From: RDYZ01 sp964518905
GTDB taxonomy: Bacteria; Cyanobacteriota; Cyanobacteriia; Cyanobacteriales; Geitlerinemataceae
NCBI GenBank assembly: GCA_964518905.1
Contig: CAZFJL010000018.1
Coordinates: forward strand, 1 to 64,000
DNA: 64,000 nt
Direction of reading: 5' to 3'
In this document: piece after piece, positions 43,520 to 52,343 of the stretch
Layout of the letters: the number at the start of each line of letters is the position of its first letter
Position numbering within the stretch: the stretch's first letter is position 1
Position numbers and translations under genes: made by a program
The notes under the pieces: model-generated
The model's input: the letters and a program-made list of their open reading frames with translations, nothing else
Databases searched by the model: none
What the model was told of the DNA's origin: nothing

Positions 43520-44068
43520 ATGTTCGTTCGCCTCTTCGCCGCCCTTCCCCTCTTCGACACCCTGTTTTCCACCCAGGGCATCATGGTGATGCTCTTGGCA
43601 ACCTATGGCGTTGCCATGTGGGCTTTCCTCACCAGCGCCCCCAAGGTGCATACCGTCATGGTCTCCGATCTCGACATCGCACGGCAGTTTTACGAAGGCG
43701 AGTTAGAGCTACCAGCAGCAGAAGTCCCACTGCACTACTACTACAACTACGAACAGACGATCGGTGCTGCCGGTCTAGATCCGCTTTATCTCAACGCCGA
43801 ACTGGCCACCCTGCCACCCGCAGAAAAATCCGAAGGCTTGTGGTATCAACTCAAACGCAACACCCAACTCCACATCATTCGGGGAGCCAGCCTTGGCAAA
43901 AAACAGCGCCAACGCCACGTTAGCTTCGATCGTGACTGCCTCGAAGCACTGCTCCTACAAATCCAAGCACGCGGCATTAAATACAAAATCCGTCGCGAAA
44001 AACCCCTGAATTTTCTTGTCAAAGATTTCTATGGCCGCATCCTCGAACTCACCGAAGCCGCACGCTAA
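43520..44068 (+). CDS. VOC/glyoxalase-like protein with N-terminal membrane segment
   Basis: The product has 182 residues from the ATG at 43520. A hydrophobic stretch (about 14-36, GIMVMLLATYGVAMWAFL) anchors the protein. The remainder resembles the vicinal oxygen chelate fold seen in glyoxalase-like proteins: VHTVMVSDLDIARQFYEGEL, a mid-region, and FLVKDFYGRILELTEA at the end. Canonical metal ligands cannot all be placed, so an enzymatic role is uncertain. It is 68 bp after crtW on the same strand. Frames reaching further upstream run inside crtW. Confidence 0.72.
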   Translation: MFVRLFAALPLFDTLFSTQGIMVMLLATYGVAMWAFLTSAPKVHTVMVSDLDIARQFYEGELELPAAEVPLHYYYNYEQTIGAAGLDPLYLNAELATLPPAEKSEGLWYQLKRNTQLHIIRGASLGKKQRQRHVSFDRDCLEALLLQIQARGIKYKIRREKPLNFLVKDFYGRILELTEAAR

Positions 44069-44193
44069 ACGCCAGTACCAGCACGCCCCCCACCCTCATC
44101 TATCGAGCCGAAGTGCGGTATCCCGAATCTTAACGCAATGACAACTATTCATTACGAAATGTATACTACTGTAGGTAATGCCGAGCAACGGTA

Positions 44194-44640
44194 GTGATGA
44201 CTCAACCCGTACCCGATCTTCCCGCCGAACTGAATAAAATGGTTCAGCGTTTTCAGCGTGCTACGGAGCCGAAACGACGCTATGAGCAGCTCCTATGGCT
44301 CGCCCAGAAGCTAGAAGCCTTTCCCGAAGATAGTAAAATTGAGGAGAACAAAGTCTCCGGCTGCGTCTCACAAGTTTATGTCACGGCTTCCTTACAAGAT
44401 GGGAAGGTGTTGTACTGCGGCGACTCTGACGCGCAGCTCACCAAAGGGCTGCTAGCCTTTCTCATCAAAGGACTCAACGGAACTTCGCCGGAAGATATCG
44501 TCCAATTAACACCAGATTTCATCCAGGATACGGGGTTAGCCGTCAGCCTAACGCCATCGCGGGCGAACGGTTTTCATAACATCTTTAAGAAAATGCAGAC
44601 GCTTGCTTTGATGCTCTGTGCCGGTCGTGAAGCCTCGTAA
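44194..44640 (+). CDS. sufE: SufE-type sulfur acceptor
   Basis: SufE accepts persulfide sulfur from the cysteine desulfurase SufS for iron-sulfur cluster assembly. The 148-residue protein has the catalytic Cys57 in KVSGCVSQVYV, with conserved LNKMVQRFQ and YEQLLWLAQKL before it and LTPSRANGFHNIF after it. The start may be GTG at 44194 or ATG at 44197. No other suf genes are adjacent. Confidence 0.93.
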   Translation: MMTQPVPDLPAELNKMVQRFQRATEPKRRYEQLLWLAQKLEAFPEDSKIEENKVSGCVSQVYVTASLQDGKVLYCGDSDAQLTKGLLAFLIKGLNGTSPEDIVQLTPDFIQDTGLAVSLTPSRANGFHNIFKKMQTLALMLCAGREAS

Positions 44641-45644
44641 TACAAAGTGTCTCTCCTGGCATCGGTCATAGCGCTTGACGCTGCTGTCTTCCCCCACGCC
44701 TCCTGATGCATCGCACCGAATATTCGTAAACTCAAGTCCTGACTCTTCCTGATTAAAATGAAGAGCGATTGGTTCGAGGGAGCCGTAATTAAGGCTTAAA
44801 GCGTGGTGTTCATCATTGATCTGTCGCAAACAGACATCGCACACTGACCATTTTTTTGTTAGCTTGGTTCTGAATGTACTTTCGCGCTTAAAAAGCGTGA
44901 ACTTAAGAATAATTTAGAACCTAAATTCTCGCCCAATGAGATTTGAAATCCATTTGCCAAAATCAACATTTTGCAGATAGATCCTGCTGGAATTTTGGTG
45001 TAAGTCTTAGTGCCAGATATTGAATATTTAAACCTCGAAGAAATTGATCTGGGTTCGTGATCGTGATCATAAAATTTGTCCATCGTTCTCGCGATCAATC
45101 GAGACTTAAGGAGCAAAAAAATCGAGCCGAAGGTTGCCTAAATATACTGAGGTGATTTCAGTAATTCTTTAGCATGAATCGACAAGATACTTGTCCTATA
45201 AGCTTTTTGTGTCTCGATCGAGCCTATTATCTTCGTTCTTCGAGGCGATCGGGATTCTTGTGAAGCGAGTTCTGACAAATTTGATCGCATTTCACGGAGA
45301 TGAATATATTTATTCCTATGATTATCAAGTTAAAAACGGCATATTGAATGCGGAATTTTTCATTCAAGCCAAGGAATAACGGCCAAATCTGGAGATTTTA
45401 GTGCTTTATTGCTTTTTTTTTACCTTTTGTGTGTCGGCTATGCTAATAATAGAAACTGTGTGGTCTGAGTACAGCTTGCACGCCCCCAAACTAGGCAAAG
45501 CGCGGCTCCTAATTCATTCTCTCTTGAGAGCATCTTTGTGCAGTTAAATCTGCCCGATGTTTTGGTCAGGAAACCCCGATTGAACACCTGGAGGCGAGCC
45601 TTTTGTCTTTGCCGTCTTCCTATTGAAATCGACCCAAAATATTA
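44641..45644. other. 1-kb intergenic region upstream of folE
   Basis: AT-rich with no HIP1 clusters and no reading frame of convincing composition. A 62-residue frame at 45191-45379 lacks support. The stretch 45440-45620 shows a GGTCAGGAAACC motif reminiscent of a Yfr2-like small RNA loop, with a possible short GC-stem and T-tract, and could hold a small RNA or the folE leader. This cannot be decided by eye. Confidence 0.45.
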
Positions 45645-46295
45645 ATGACACTATCGAAATCTCGCGAACTCGTCCGTACTGACGATCTCGAAAAATCCCT
45701 GGCGGCATCAGATACTGCTCTGGTTAGCGATGATGAGATGCGCCAAGCCGTCCGTACGCTACTCATCGGCTTGGGTGAAGACCCCGATCGAGAAGGTCTA
45801 CTCGATACGCCGAAGCGTGTGGTTAAAGCGCTGCAATTTCTGACCTCGGGTTATCACCAATCCCTAGAGGCACTGCTCAATAACGCCGTATTCCACGAAA
45901 ACTCGAATGAGATGGTGCTGGTGCGCGATATTGACATCTTTAGCTCCTGCGAACATCACATTTTGCCGATTATTGGCCGTGCTCATGTCGCCTACATTCC
46001 CGATGGTAAAGTCGTCGGCTTGTCTAAAATTGCGCGGATTTGTGACATGTATAGCCGTCGCTTGCAAGTCCAAGAGCGACTGACCTCGCAGATTGCTGAT
46101 GCACTCCAAAGCCTGCTGCAACCGAAAGGTGTGGCCGTTGTCGTGGAAGCAACGCACATGTGCATGGTGATGCGTGGTGTGCAGAAGCCCGGTTCGTGGA
46201 CGACAACGAGTGCGATGCGCGGTGAGTTTGCCGATGATGTCAACACTCGTCAAGAGTTTATGAGCTCGATTCGTCACCGTCCCCAGTTCCACTAG
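45645..46295 (+). CDS. folE: GTP cyclohydrolase I
   Basis: FolE turns GTP into dihydroneopterin triphosphate, the entry to folate, pterin and related compounds. The 216 residues contain the zinc ligands Cys102, His105 and Cys173 (SSCEHHILPIIGR and HMCMVMRG), KIARICDMYSRRLQVQERL, and DPDREGLLDTPKRV. The 20-residue extension at the N-terminus is variable. It is followed by a strong terminator. Confidence 0.97.
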   Translation: MTLSKSRELVRTDDLEKSLAASDTALVSDDEMRQAVRTLLIGLGEDPDREGLLDTPKRVVKALQFLTSGYHQSLEALLNNAVFHENSNEMVLVRDIDIFSSCEHHILPIIGRAHVAYIPDGKVVGLSKIARICDMYSRRLQVQERLTSQIADALQSLLQPKGVAVVVEATHMCMVMRGVQKPGSWTTTSAMRGEFADDVNTRQEFMSSIRHRPQFH

Positions 46296-46393
46296 GCTGA
46301 ACGATCGATGATGTTGGGTGATTTGAACGTGCCACACCTTCAATCTCACTCACACTGACGATCGCGAGATTTTAGACTGTATTACCGAAACGG

Positions 46394-46428
46394 CGGGATG
46401 TTCTACCCAGGACATTCCGTCTTTTTTT
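46394..46428 (+). terminator. Rho-independent terminator after folE
   Basis: Arms 46394-46404 and 46409-46419 form an 11-bp stem (two G-T pairs) with an ACCC loop, followed by TCTTTTTTT. Confidence 0.88.
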
Positions 46429-46443
46429 GCTTGATACCGTAAT

Positions 46444-47595
46444 ATGAGTCGAAATGTAACGCGTGTAAGCGCCGAGGAGCATGAAATGGTGGAGCTGACA
46501 GCCGTCGAGAACACAGTTGCGAAGCGTTCGGTCGGTTTGCTGTTTGGTGGCCGATCGGGTGAGCATGAGGTGTCGATCATCTCGGCTGCGGCGATTTTTG
46601 CGGCGTTTCAGGCGGAGTCCAATCTCGATCGCTACGAGGTTCACCCGTTTTATATCCGCAAGGATGGCGTCTGGATGGATGAGACGACGTCGCGATCGGT
46701 GCTGGATAGCAAGCAGCCGTTGGCGATCGATGATGCTGCGACGCTGGACGCGATGCGATCGCGCTGGGCATTTCCCAGTAATGCCGCAGAGATGGATGTG
46801 TGGTTCCCCATTTTGCATGGCCCGAACGGCGAAGATGGCACGATTCAGGGCTTACTGACGCTGATGCAGGTTCCCTATGTGGGGTCTGGGGTTTTGGGTT
46901 CGGCGGTGGGGATGGATAAGATTGCGATGAAGATGGCGTTTGCGACGGCGGGGCTGCCGCAAGTGCCGTACGTGACGGTCGATCGGGCGCAGGTCTGGTC
47001 GAATCCCTGCGTGTTTCCGGCGCTGTGCGAGGACATCGAAACGAAGCTGGGCTATCCCTGTTTTGTGAAACCGGCGAATCTGGGTTCATCGGTGGGAATT
47101 GCGAAGGTGCGGACGCGGGCGGAACTCGAAGCGGCGCTGGATAGTGCGGCGAGCTACGATCGGCGCATCGTGGTTGAAGCGGGGGTGACGGCGCGGGAGG
47201 TCGAGTGTGCGGTGCTGGGGAACGATTCGCCCAGTGCGTCGGTGATTGGTGAGATTACCTTCGAGAGCGATTTTTACGATTATGAGACGAAGTACACCGA
47301 CGGTCTGGCGCAGTTGATTATTCCGGCGGAGTTGCCCGAGGCGATCGCGTCACAATTGCGCGAACTGGCGATCGAGGCGTTCCGGGCGGTGGATGCGAGC
47401 GGCCTGTCACGGGTGGATTTCTTTTTTGTTGAGGCGACGGGTGAGTTATTTATTAACGAGATCAATACGCTACCGGGCTTTACGGCGCTGAGTATGTATC
47501 CCCAGCTTTGGGCGAATACGGGCGTGCCGTTTACGGAGTTGGTCGATCGTCTAGTGCAGTTGGCGATCGAGCGATCGGCTAGCGAGCAGGTCTAG
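46444..47595 (+). CDS. ddl: D-alanine--D-alanine ligase
   Basis: Ddl joins two D-alanines for the peptidoglycan peptide. The 383-residue ATP-grasp protein has VGLLFGGRSGEHEVSI at the start of the family domain, HGPNGEDGTIQGLL, PYVGSGVLGSAVGMDKI, PCFVKPANLGSSVGI, EAGVTAREVECAVLG, and metal-binding INEINTLPGFT. The extra N-terminal 22 residues are unsupported, and an ATG at 46486 would be an alternative start. It follows the folE terminator, so it has its own promoter. Confidence 0.96.
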   Translation: MSRNVTRVSAEEHEMVELTAVENTVAKRSVGLLFGGRSGEHEVSIISAAAIFAAFQAESNLDRYEVHPFYIRKDGVWMDETTSRSVLDSKQPLAIDDAATLDAMRSRWAFPSNAAEMDVWFPILHGPNGEDGTIQGLLTLMQVPYVGSGVLGSAVGMDKIAMKMAFATAGLPQVPYVTVDRAQVWSNPCVFPALCEDIETKLGYPCFVKPANLGSSVGIAKVRTRAELEAALDSAASYDRRIVVEAGVTAREVECAVLGNDSPSASVIGEITFESDFYDYETKYTDGLAQLIIPAELPEAIASQLRELAIEAFRAVDASGLSRVDFFFVEATGELFINEINTLPGFTALSMYPQLWANTGVPFTELVDRLVQLAIERSASEQV

Positions 47596-47658
47596 GGTGA
47601 TCGCGTAGCCCGGTAAGATCCGTATACCGCCTGTAATCGATCGCTCAAAATCTCCAAG

Positions 47659-48696
47659 ATGACATCGCTCTTCCTACACCGCCCGCTCACCGCCTCAATT
47701 CACGCCCTCGTTGTTTGCGGCACATTTGCTGCTAGTACGATCGCGATCGCCGCTCCCGTTAATGCACGTACGGGAGAGAACGCCCCCGCTTTCGCTCTCG
47801 ACATCACGCCCAAAAACACGCCCGATCCAACCACGCTTAACCCGATCCAACTGGCTCAGGCGACCGAAACAGAAGAACCGACACTCGACACCCTAGAGAA
47901 TGCGTCAGTTGACGAGCTGATTTCCCAGGCGATCGCCGATTACCAAGCAGGAAACTATGACCTGACGATCGACTTGCTCGATCGCGCTATCGATCGCGAT
48001 CCGAGCCGTGCCGATGCCTATCGCTATCGCGGTTTGGCATACCACCGTCAAGGCGAATACGAGGCAACGATCACCAATTACGATCGCGCCCTCGCCTTAA
48101 CCACCGATCCAGAAACTCAAGTTAAACTCCATAGCGATCGCGGTCTAGCCCACTATGCGACCGGCAACTATGCTCAAGCGATCGGCGACTACGACCGGGC
48201 GATCGCCCTCGATGCGAGCTATGCCCCGGCCTATAACCATCGCGGCGTGATTCATTATGCCCAGGGAGACTACGCGAGTGCGATCGCCGACTACGACAGC
48301 GCGATCGACAACGACGCCGACTACGCCCCGGCCTATAACAATCGCGGTCTAGCCTACATGGCGCAAGGCGCAACCCCACGAGCGATCGCCAACTACACCC
48401 AGGCCATCCGCCGCGATGAGACTTACCGCGACGCCTATTACAACCGAGGCAATGCTTATTTTATCCAAGCGGACTATGCGAACGCCCTCGCGGATCTCGA
48501 CGCGGTGATTGGGATTGATGAGTTTTACGCCAATGCGTATTTTGTGCGGGCGGCGATCGCGGAACAGGTGGGCGATCAGGCGTCGGCGATCACGGATTAT
48601 CAGGTGGCGGCGCTGCTCTATGAACGTCAGGGCAACACGCTGTGGCAGGAGCGATCGCTCGATCGCCTAGAGCTACTGCAAAACTCACAAAATTAA
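47659..48696 (+). CDS. Secreted TPR repeat protein
   Basis: The 345-residue protein has a signal peptide-like N-terminus (ALVVCGTFAASTIAIAAP, cleavage near residue 35) and then a low-complexity stretch. From residue 92 on come about six to seven tetratricopeptide repeats of the form YRYRGLAYHRQGEYEATITNY / AYNNRGLAYMAQGATPRAIANY. Such proteins serve as periplasmic scaffolds for other proteins. No catalytic domain is present, so the partner is unknown. It lies 63 bp after ddl. Confidence 0.85.
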   Translation: MTSLFLHRPLTASIHALVVCGTFAASTIAIAAPVNARTGENAPAFALDITPKNTPDPTTLNPIQLAQATETEEPTLDTLENASVDELISQAIADYQAGNYDLTIDLLDRAIDRDPSRADAYRYRGLAYHRQGEYEATITNYDRALALTTDPETQVKLHSDRGLAHYATGNYAQAIGDYDRAIALDASYAPAYNHRGVIHYAQGDYASAIADYDSAIDNDADYAPAYNNRGLAYMAQGATPRAIANYTQAIRRDETYRDAYYNRGNAYFIQADYANALADLDAVIGIDEFYANAYFVRAAIAEQVGDQASAITDYQVAALLYERQGNTLWQERSLDRLELLQNSQN

Positions 48697-48755
48697 CAGA
48701 CGCAAGGCACGATTGCAGGCTTCGTCGAAATTGATCAGACTCAGTAGATTCGGCA

Positions 48756-49859
48756 CTACGACACGAGCTGCGTTGACGTTTCGACTCGCTTTGCCTCGAT
48801 CGTCTTCTTCTTTTTCTCTAAACGCTTCGGCTGAAGGTAGAGATTATCCACCAACGCCGATGCGCCCGCAAACCAAGGCGGAACAATCAACGCACCGAGA
48901 ATTCCCAACACCTGGACACCGCCCAGCACCGAGAGCAACTGAAACAGCGGATGAACCCCGACGGACGACCCGACGAGCAGCGGATCGAGAACGTAGGTTT
49001 CGACGTTTTGGATGATCACAAACAGGAGTAGCACCCAAAACACGAGCAAGCCCCCCTGAGAAAGCGCAACAATCAGCGCGGGAATGGCTCCGAGGAAAGG
49101 GCCCAGGAAGGGAATTAAGTTGGTGACACCCGCGATCGCGCCGAGACCCAGGGCGTATTCTTCCAAACCAAGAAAGCTGAGTCCGGCAGCGGTGGCGATC
49201 GCTAAGATCGTCGAAACCAAAAAACGCCCGCGAATGTAGCCGCCCATTCGTTCACCAACGATACTCATTTGGGCTTCGAGGCGATCGTCCCACGGCTCCG
49301 GGAAAATCTGCGTCACACTGCGGATCAGCGTGCGGCTATCGGCCACCATATAGCCCGACAAGAAAATCGACAGCACCAGACTAAACGCCGCGCCGACAAT
49401 GCCGCGTGTGATGCCGTAGGACTTCAAAACGAGCTGGCGCGATGAAAATAGCGTCCATTTGGCGATCGACTGAGGGTCGATGAGTTGGGCTAATAGCTCC
49501 GGCTGAGTGTCGGTTAATCGATTGATCGGCTCGGTCAAAACCTCAAGCGTTTTCGCCGACAGATCGGGAAGCTGTTTGATGAGCTGTTCGATCTGCTCGA
49601 TTACCGGCGGGCCGATGATCAACACGACGCCAGTAATCGAGGCGAGCAAGCCCAGGTAGGCGATGAGGGTTGCCAGCCAGCGCGGCAGTTTGGCTTTTTC
49701 GAGGGTCGTGACGATCGGCGCGATCGAGGCGGCAATCACAACGGAGACCATCAGGATGACGATCAGGCTTTGCAATTGCCAGAGCAGGACACCGAGCAAG
49801 ACCACAACGGCGATCGTTAGGATGTTCGGCAGGGCAATCGCGATCGGCGGTTTGGACAT
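48756..49859 (-). CDS. AI-2E family (DUF20) membrane transporter-like protein
   Basis: The product has about 367 residues from MSKPPIAIALPNILTIAV. Multiple hydrophobic segments, SVVIAASIAPIVTTLEKAKLPRW, GYMVADSRTLIRSVTQIFPEPW and NLIPFLGPFLGAIPALIVALSQGG are the AI-2E/PerM (DUF20) pattern, with about eight membrane helices. The substrate is not known, and only some members export autoinducer-2. The frame extends to 49943, but that part runs through a palindromic repeat, so I chose the ATG at 49859. Confidence 0.88.
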   Translation of the reverse strand: MSKPPIAIALPNILTIAVVVLLGVLLWQLQSLIVILMVSVVIAASIAPIVTTLEKAKLPRWLATLIAYLGLLASITGVVLIIGPPVIEQIEQLIKQLPDLSAKTLEVLTEPINRLTDTQPELLAQLIDPQSIAKWTLFSSRQLVLKSYGITRGIVGAAFSLVLSIFLSGYMVADSRTLIRSVTQIFPEPWDDRLEAQMSIVGERMGGYIRGRFLVSTILAIATAAGLSFLGLEEYALGLGAIAGVTNLIPFLGPFLGAIPALIVALSQGGLLVFWVLLLFVIIQNVETYVLDPLLVGSSVGVHPLFQLLSVLGGVQVLGILGALIVPPWFAGASALVDNLYLQPKRLEKKKKTIEAKRVETSTQLVS

Positions 49860-49900
49860 GGTGATCGTGAAGTGAGATCCGTGGCGATCGAGGGGGCTGA

Positions 49901-49931
49901 GAAGTCGGACTTTTTCAAAAAGTCCGACTTC
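49901..49931. repeat. 31-bp palindrome GAAGTCGGACTTTTT-C-AAAAAGTCCGACTTC (family C)
   Basis: Perfect 15-bp arms with a 1-bp centre, between ccsA and the AI-2E gene (both minus strand). A second copy of equal length is at 53033-53063. Confidence 0.85.
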
Positions 49932-49962
49932 TGGAGTGAACAACTATTCTCGGGCAATTCTC

Positions 49963-51000
49963 TTAAAGAAACCAACCGTAGGAATGTAATCCTTTGCCCA
50001 ATAGATTAACGCCCAAATAACAGACCCAGACGACGCCCAAGCCCACCGTTGCGAGGATCGCCGGACGACGTCCCTGCCAGCCGCGCGTAATCCGAGCGTG
50101 GAGATAGGCCGCGAACACCAACCAGGTGATAAATGCCCAGGTTTCCTTCGGGTCCCAACTCCAGTAGGTTCCCCAGGCTTCGTTTGCCCAGACCGCGCCG
50201 GAAATGATGCCGATCGTCAGCAGCGGAAAGCCGAGGCCGATGATGCGATAGCTGATGTTATCGAGGGTGTCGGCGAGGTTGAGGCGTTGGGGGGAGAGGG
50301 GCAGTGTGTCGGTTTGGGTTGCAGCGGGACGATCGAGTGTCGCGGTGGCAGTATTGCCCGGTTCGACACGAAACGTAGCCGTTGAAAGAGTTGCCGCGTC
50401 TGCCGTTGTCGGTGTCGGCGTAACCGTCTCGCCGCCGCGCTTGAGCGTATAGGCACGAAATCCGCCCGTACCGACGGAGCTACCGCGCAGCTCGATCGCC
50501 TGTCCGCGCGTCACCACCAAAAAGGCGATCGCCAACAACGACCCCACCATCAACGTCGAATAGCTCAACATCATGACGCTGACGTGCATCATCAGCCAGT
50601 TGGATTGCAGCGCCGGGACGAGGGGTTCGGCGAGCTGCATGTCGGGCGGTAGCGTAATCGTCGCAAAGGCCGCCGTCCCCATCGCCAGGGTTGCGGTGAA
50701 CGCGCCCACGAGACGGCTGCGGCTCTGGCTTTCGGCGATCAGGTGAATCGCCGTGATGCCCCAGGTCAGGAAAAAGAGGGATTCGTAGAGGTTGCTAATG
50801 GGGAAATAGCCCGCGTCGATCCAGCGTGCGCCGAGGAGGGTGGCGATGCAGAGGTTGGCGATCGCCATTCCCGCTGTTCCCAGGCTGGGCAAGAGGGCGA
50901 GTTGCGGGAAGGCGACCCCGACCCAGTAGATCAGCATTGAGCTAAACAGCACGAGAAAGGCGATGTTATCCAAGCCGCTTTGTAGCGAGACTAAATCCAT
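49963..51000 (-). CDS. ccsA: Cytochrome c biogenesis protein CcsA (system II)
   Basis: This integral membrane protein of the system II cytochrome c synthase complex moves heme to the lumen side for attachment to c-type cytochromes. The 345-residue protein has several hydrophobic helices and the tryptophan-rich WWD region GAVWANEAWGTYWSWDPKET, with heme-contacting His residues in the flanks. Databases often name the same family CcsB; I use the chloroplast-type name. A Thr/Ala/Pro-rich loop of about 50 residues (about 185-235) interrupts the protein. Ends with GKGLHSYGW. Confidence 0.9.
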   Translation of the reverse strand: MDLVSLQSGLDNIAFLVLFSSMLIYWVGVAFPQLALLPSLGTAGMAIANLCIATLLGARWIDAGYFPISNLYESLFFLTWGITAIHLIAESQSRSRLVGAFTATLAMGTAAFATITLPPDMQLAEPLVPALQSNWLMMHVSVMMLSYSTLMVGSLLAIAFLVVTRGQAIELRGSSVGTGGFRAYTLKRGGETVTPTPTTADAATLSTATFRVEPGNTATATLDRPAATQTDTLPLSPQRLNLADTLDNISYRIIGLGFPLLTIGIISGAVWANEAWGTYWSWDPKETWAFITWLVFAAYLHARITRGWQGRRPAILATVGLGVVWVCYLGVNLLGKGLHSYGWFL

Positions 51001-51112
51001 AGCGTGTGTGAGGTTGAGATTTAAAAAACAGATCGAATCAATGCTGTCTATTGTCGATCGTTTTGACGATCGTTGCGAGTTTTGCCAAGAGCGGTACGTG
51101 TTTCGGGGAGCG

Positions 51113-51145
51113 AGACCTCAGAGGTTTTCAACATCTCAGAGGTCT
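51113..51145. repeat. AGACCTCAGAG/CTCAGAGGTCT palindrome (family B)
   Basis: 11-bp arms with one mismatch around an 11-bp centre, between scpB and ccsA. Related to 32715-32750. Confidence 0.65.
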
Positions 51146-51179
51146 GATGTACTGTCTATCGATGCGTTCTCAGGCTCGG

Positions 51180-51677
51180 TTACTCAGGCTCGGTTACCAC
51201 TGGCGCGAGCTGCGATAGGCTTTCGATCTCAAAACAATGATGAAACTTTTCGGTGACCTGCACTTCGTACGATCGCGCTTCGGACGATCGGTGTCGTTTG
51301 ACAAATCCCAGTTCCATCAGTTCTTGCACGTGTTGATAGGCGCCCGATCCGCGCAACTCGACTAAATCGCTCTGAAGCAAGGGGCCACGCAGGGCGATCG
51401 CGGCGAGTGTCCGCAGTGCGCCGACGCCCAATTCTGCCGGGACGAGTTCGTTCATCATGGCCTGAAAGCGATCGCGCAGTTGCAGTACGAAGCCTTCGCT
51501 GGTTTCGATGATTTCGAGGGCGCTGTCGCGGTGGGCGTAGTCGTCGAGTAGGTCGAGGAGTGCGTCTTCGGTGGTGGTGCGATCGGTGCGGGCGATGTTG
51601 GCGAGTTGGGTGATGGAGAGCGGTTCGCCTTTGAGGTAGAGGATCGCTTCGAGTTTGGCGGCGAGGGATTCGGCCAT
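51180..51677 (-). CDS. scpB: Segregation and condensation protein ScpB
   Basis: ScpB is the winged-helix kleisin-interacting subunit of the SMC-ScpA complex that compacts chromosomes. The 165-residue protein has LAAKLEAILYLKGEPLSITQL, LLDLLDDYAHRDSALEI, LGVGALRTLAAIALRGP and RGSGAYQHVQELMELGFVKR, matching both winged-helix repeats. ScpA is not adjacent. Confidence 0.94.
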   Translation of the reverse strand: MAESLAAKLEAILYLKGEPLSITQLANIARTDRTTTEDALLDLLDDYAHRDSALEIIETSEGFVLQLRDRFQAMMNELVPAELGVGALRTLAAIALRGPLLQSDLVELRGSGAYQHVQELMELGFVKRHRSSEARSYEVQVTEKFHHCFEIESLSQLAPVVTEPE

Positions 51678-51772
51678 AGACGGTGCGTGTCAGGGGTTTA
51701 GGACATGGGGTCTATTAGCTTGAAGGACTGGGGAGATTTGGGCAAGGCTGGGGGGATGAATCTTAACTCTGT

Positions 51773-52036
51773 CTACTGGTAGTGGTAGCGGCAGGAAATG
51801 ATGAGAATTTCTGTCTCCGTCACCGAGTAAACCAAGCGGTGTTCGGTATTGATACGGCGTGACCAATAACCGCTCAGTTCATGCTTGAGTGGCTCAGGTT
51901 TGCCGATGCCCTCGAAAGGTGAACGATCAATGTCTTTGATGAGTGTGATGATTTTTTGGTGCAGCTTACGATCGCGGGTCGTCCATTCGGTAAAGTCAGC
52001 AAAAGCATTGGCTTCAAAGACGATGCGACGACTCAT
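51773..52036 (-). CDS. yoeB: YoeB-type mRNA interferase toxin
   Basis: YoeB cleaves mRNA on the ribosome. The 87-residue protein has the family opening IVFEANAFADFTEWTTRD, LIKDIDRSPFEGIGKPEPLK, and the C-terminal LIISCRYHYQ with the catalytic His/Tyr. The start overlaps the antitoxin stop by four bases (ATGA), the standard antitoxin-first arrangement. All catalytic-end residues are present, so it should be active. Confidence 0.94.
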   Translation of the reverse strand: MSRRIVFEANAFADFTEWTTRDRKLHQKIITLIKDIDRSPFEGIGKPEPLKHELSGYWSRRINTEHRLVYSVTETEILIISCRYHYQ

Positions 52037-52257
52037 ACCAGTTCATCCATTGTTAAGCTAATGCAGTTAGCAGGGTTCTGAATGTTTTCGATCGCGTCGA
52101 GTAAACGGTTGCGGTTGGCAGGATTGGCGAGCAGATAGTCGGTTTCGTCGATCGGGGTGATGGTAATTTCGAGGTCACGATCGCCGTATTCGGCTTTGAG
52201 GCGATCAATAAAGTCGGTGGTGAGTTCGCTAAGGTTCAGGCGATAGGTGTTTTTCAT
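52033..52257 (-). CDS. YefM-like antitoxin partner of YoeB
   Basis: The 74-residue protein's C-terminal half, ETDYLLANPANRNRLLDAIENI, is the typical toxin-wrapping segment of YefM. The N-terminal part (YRLNLSELTTDFIDRLKAEYGD) differs from the standard Phd/YefM fold and may be a cyanobacterial variant DNA-binding domain. As in other pairs the complex would repress its own promoter. No operator was identified. Confidence 0.85.
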   Translation of the reverse strand: MKNTYRLNLSELTTDFIDRLKAEYGDRDLEITITPIDETDYLLANPANRNRLLDAIENIQNPANCISLTMDELV

Positions 52258-52343
52258 CGGTGATTAATTGGGTGTGAGTATCTCGATTTTAGCGATCATG
52301 TGGAAATGAAGGCCGCATGTCTGATCTCCCGTGTCGATCGGCT

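Noticed and set aside
44548..45116. Minus-strand frames of 98 and 85 residues after sufE
   Set aside because: The first overlaps the sufE end, and neither resembles a known protein or shows host codon bias.
45191..45379. 62-residue frame upstream of folE
   Set aside because: Starts with TTG, no ribosome binding site, AT-rich intergenic composition, no recognisable motif.
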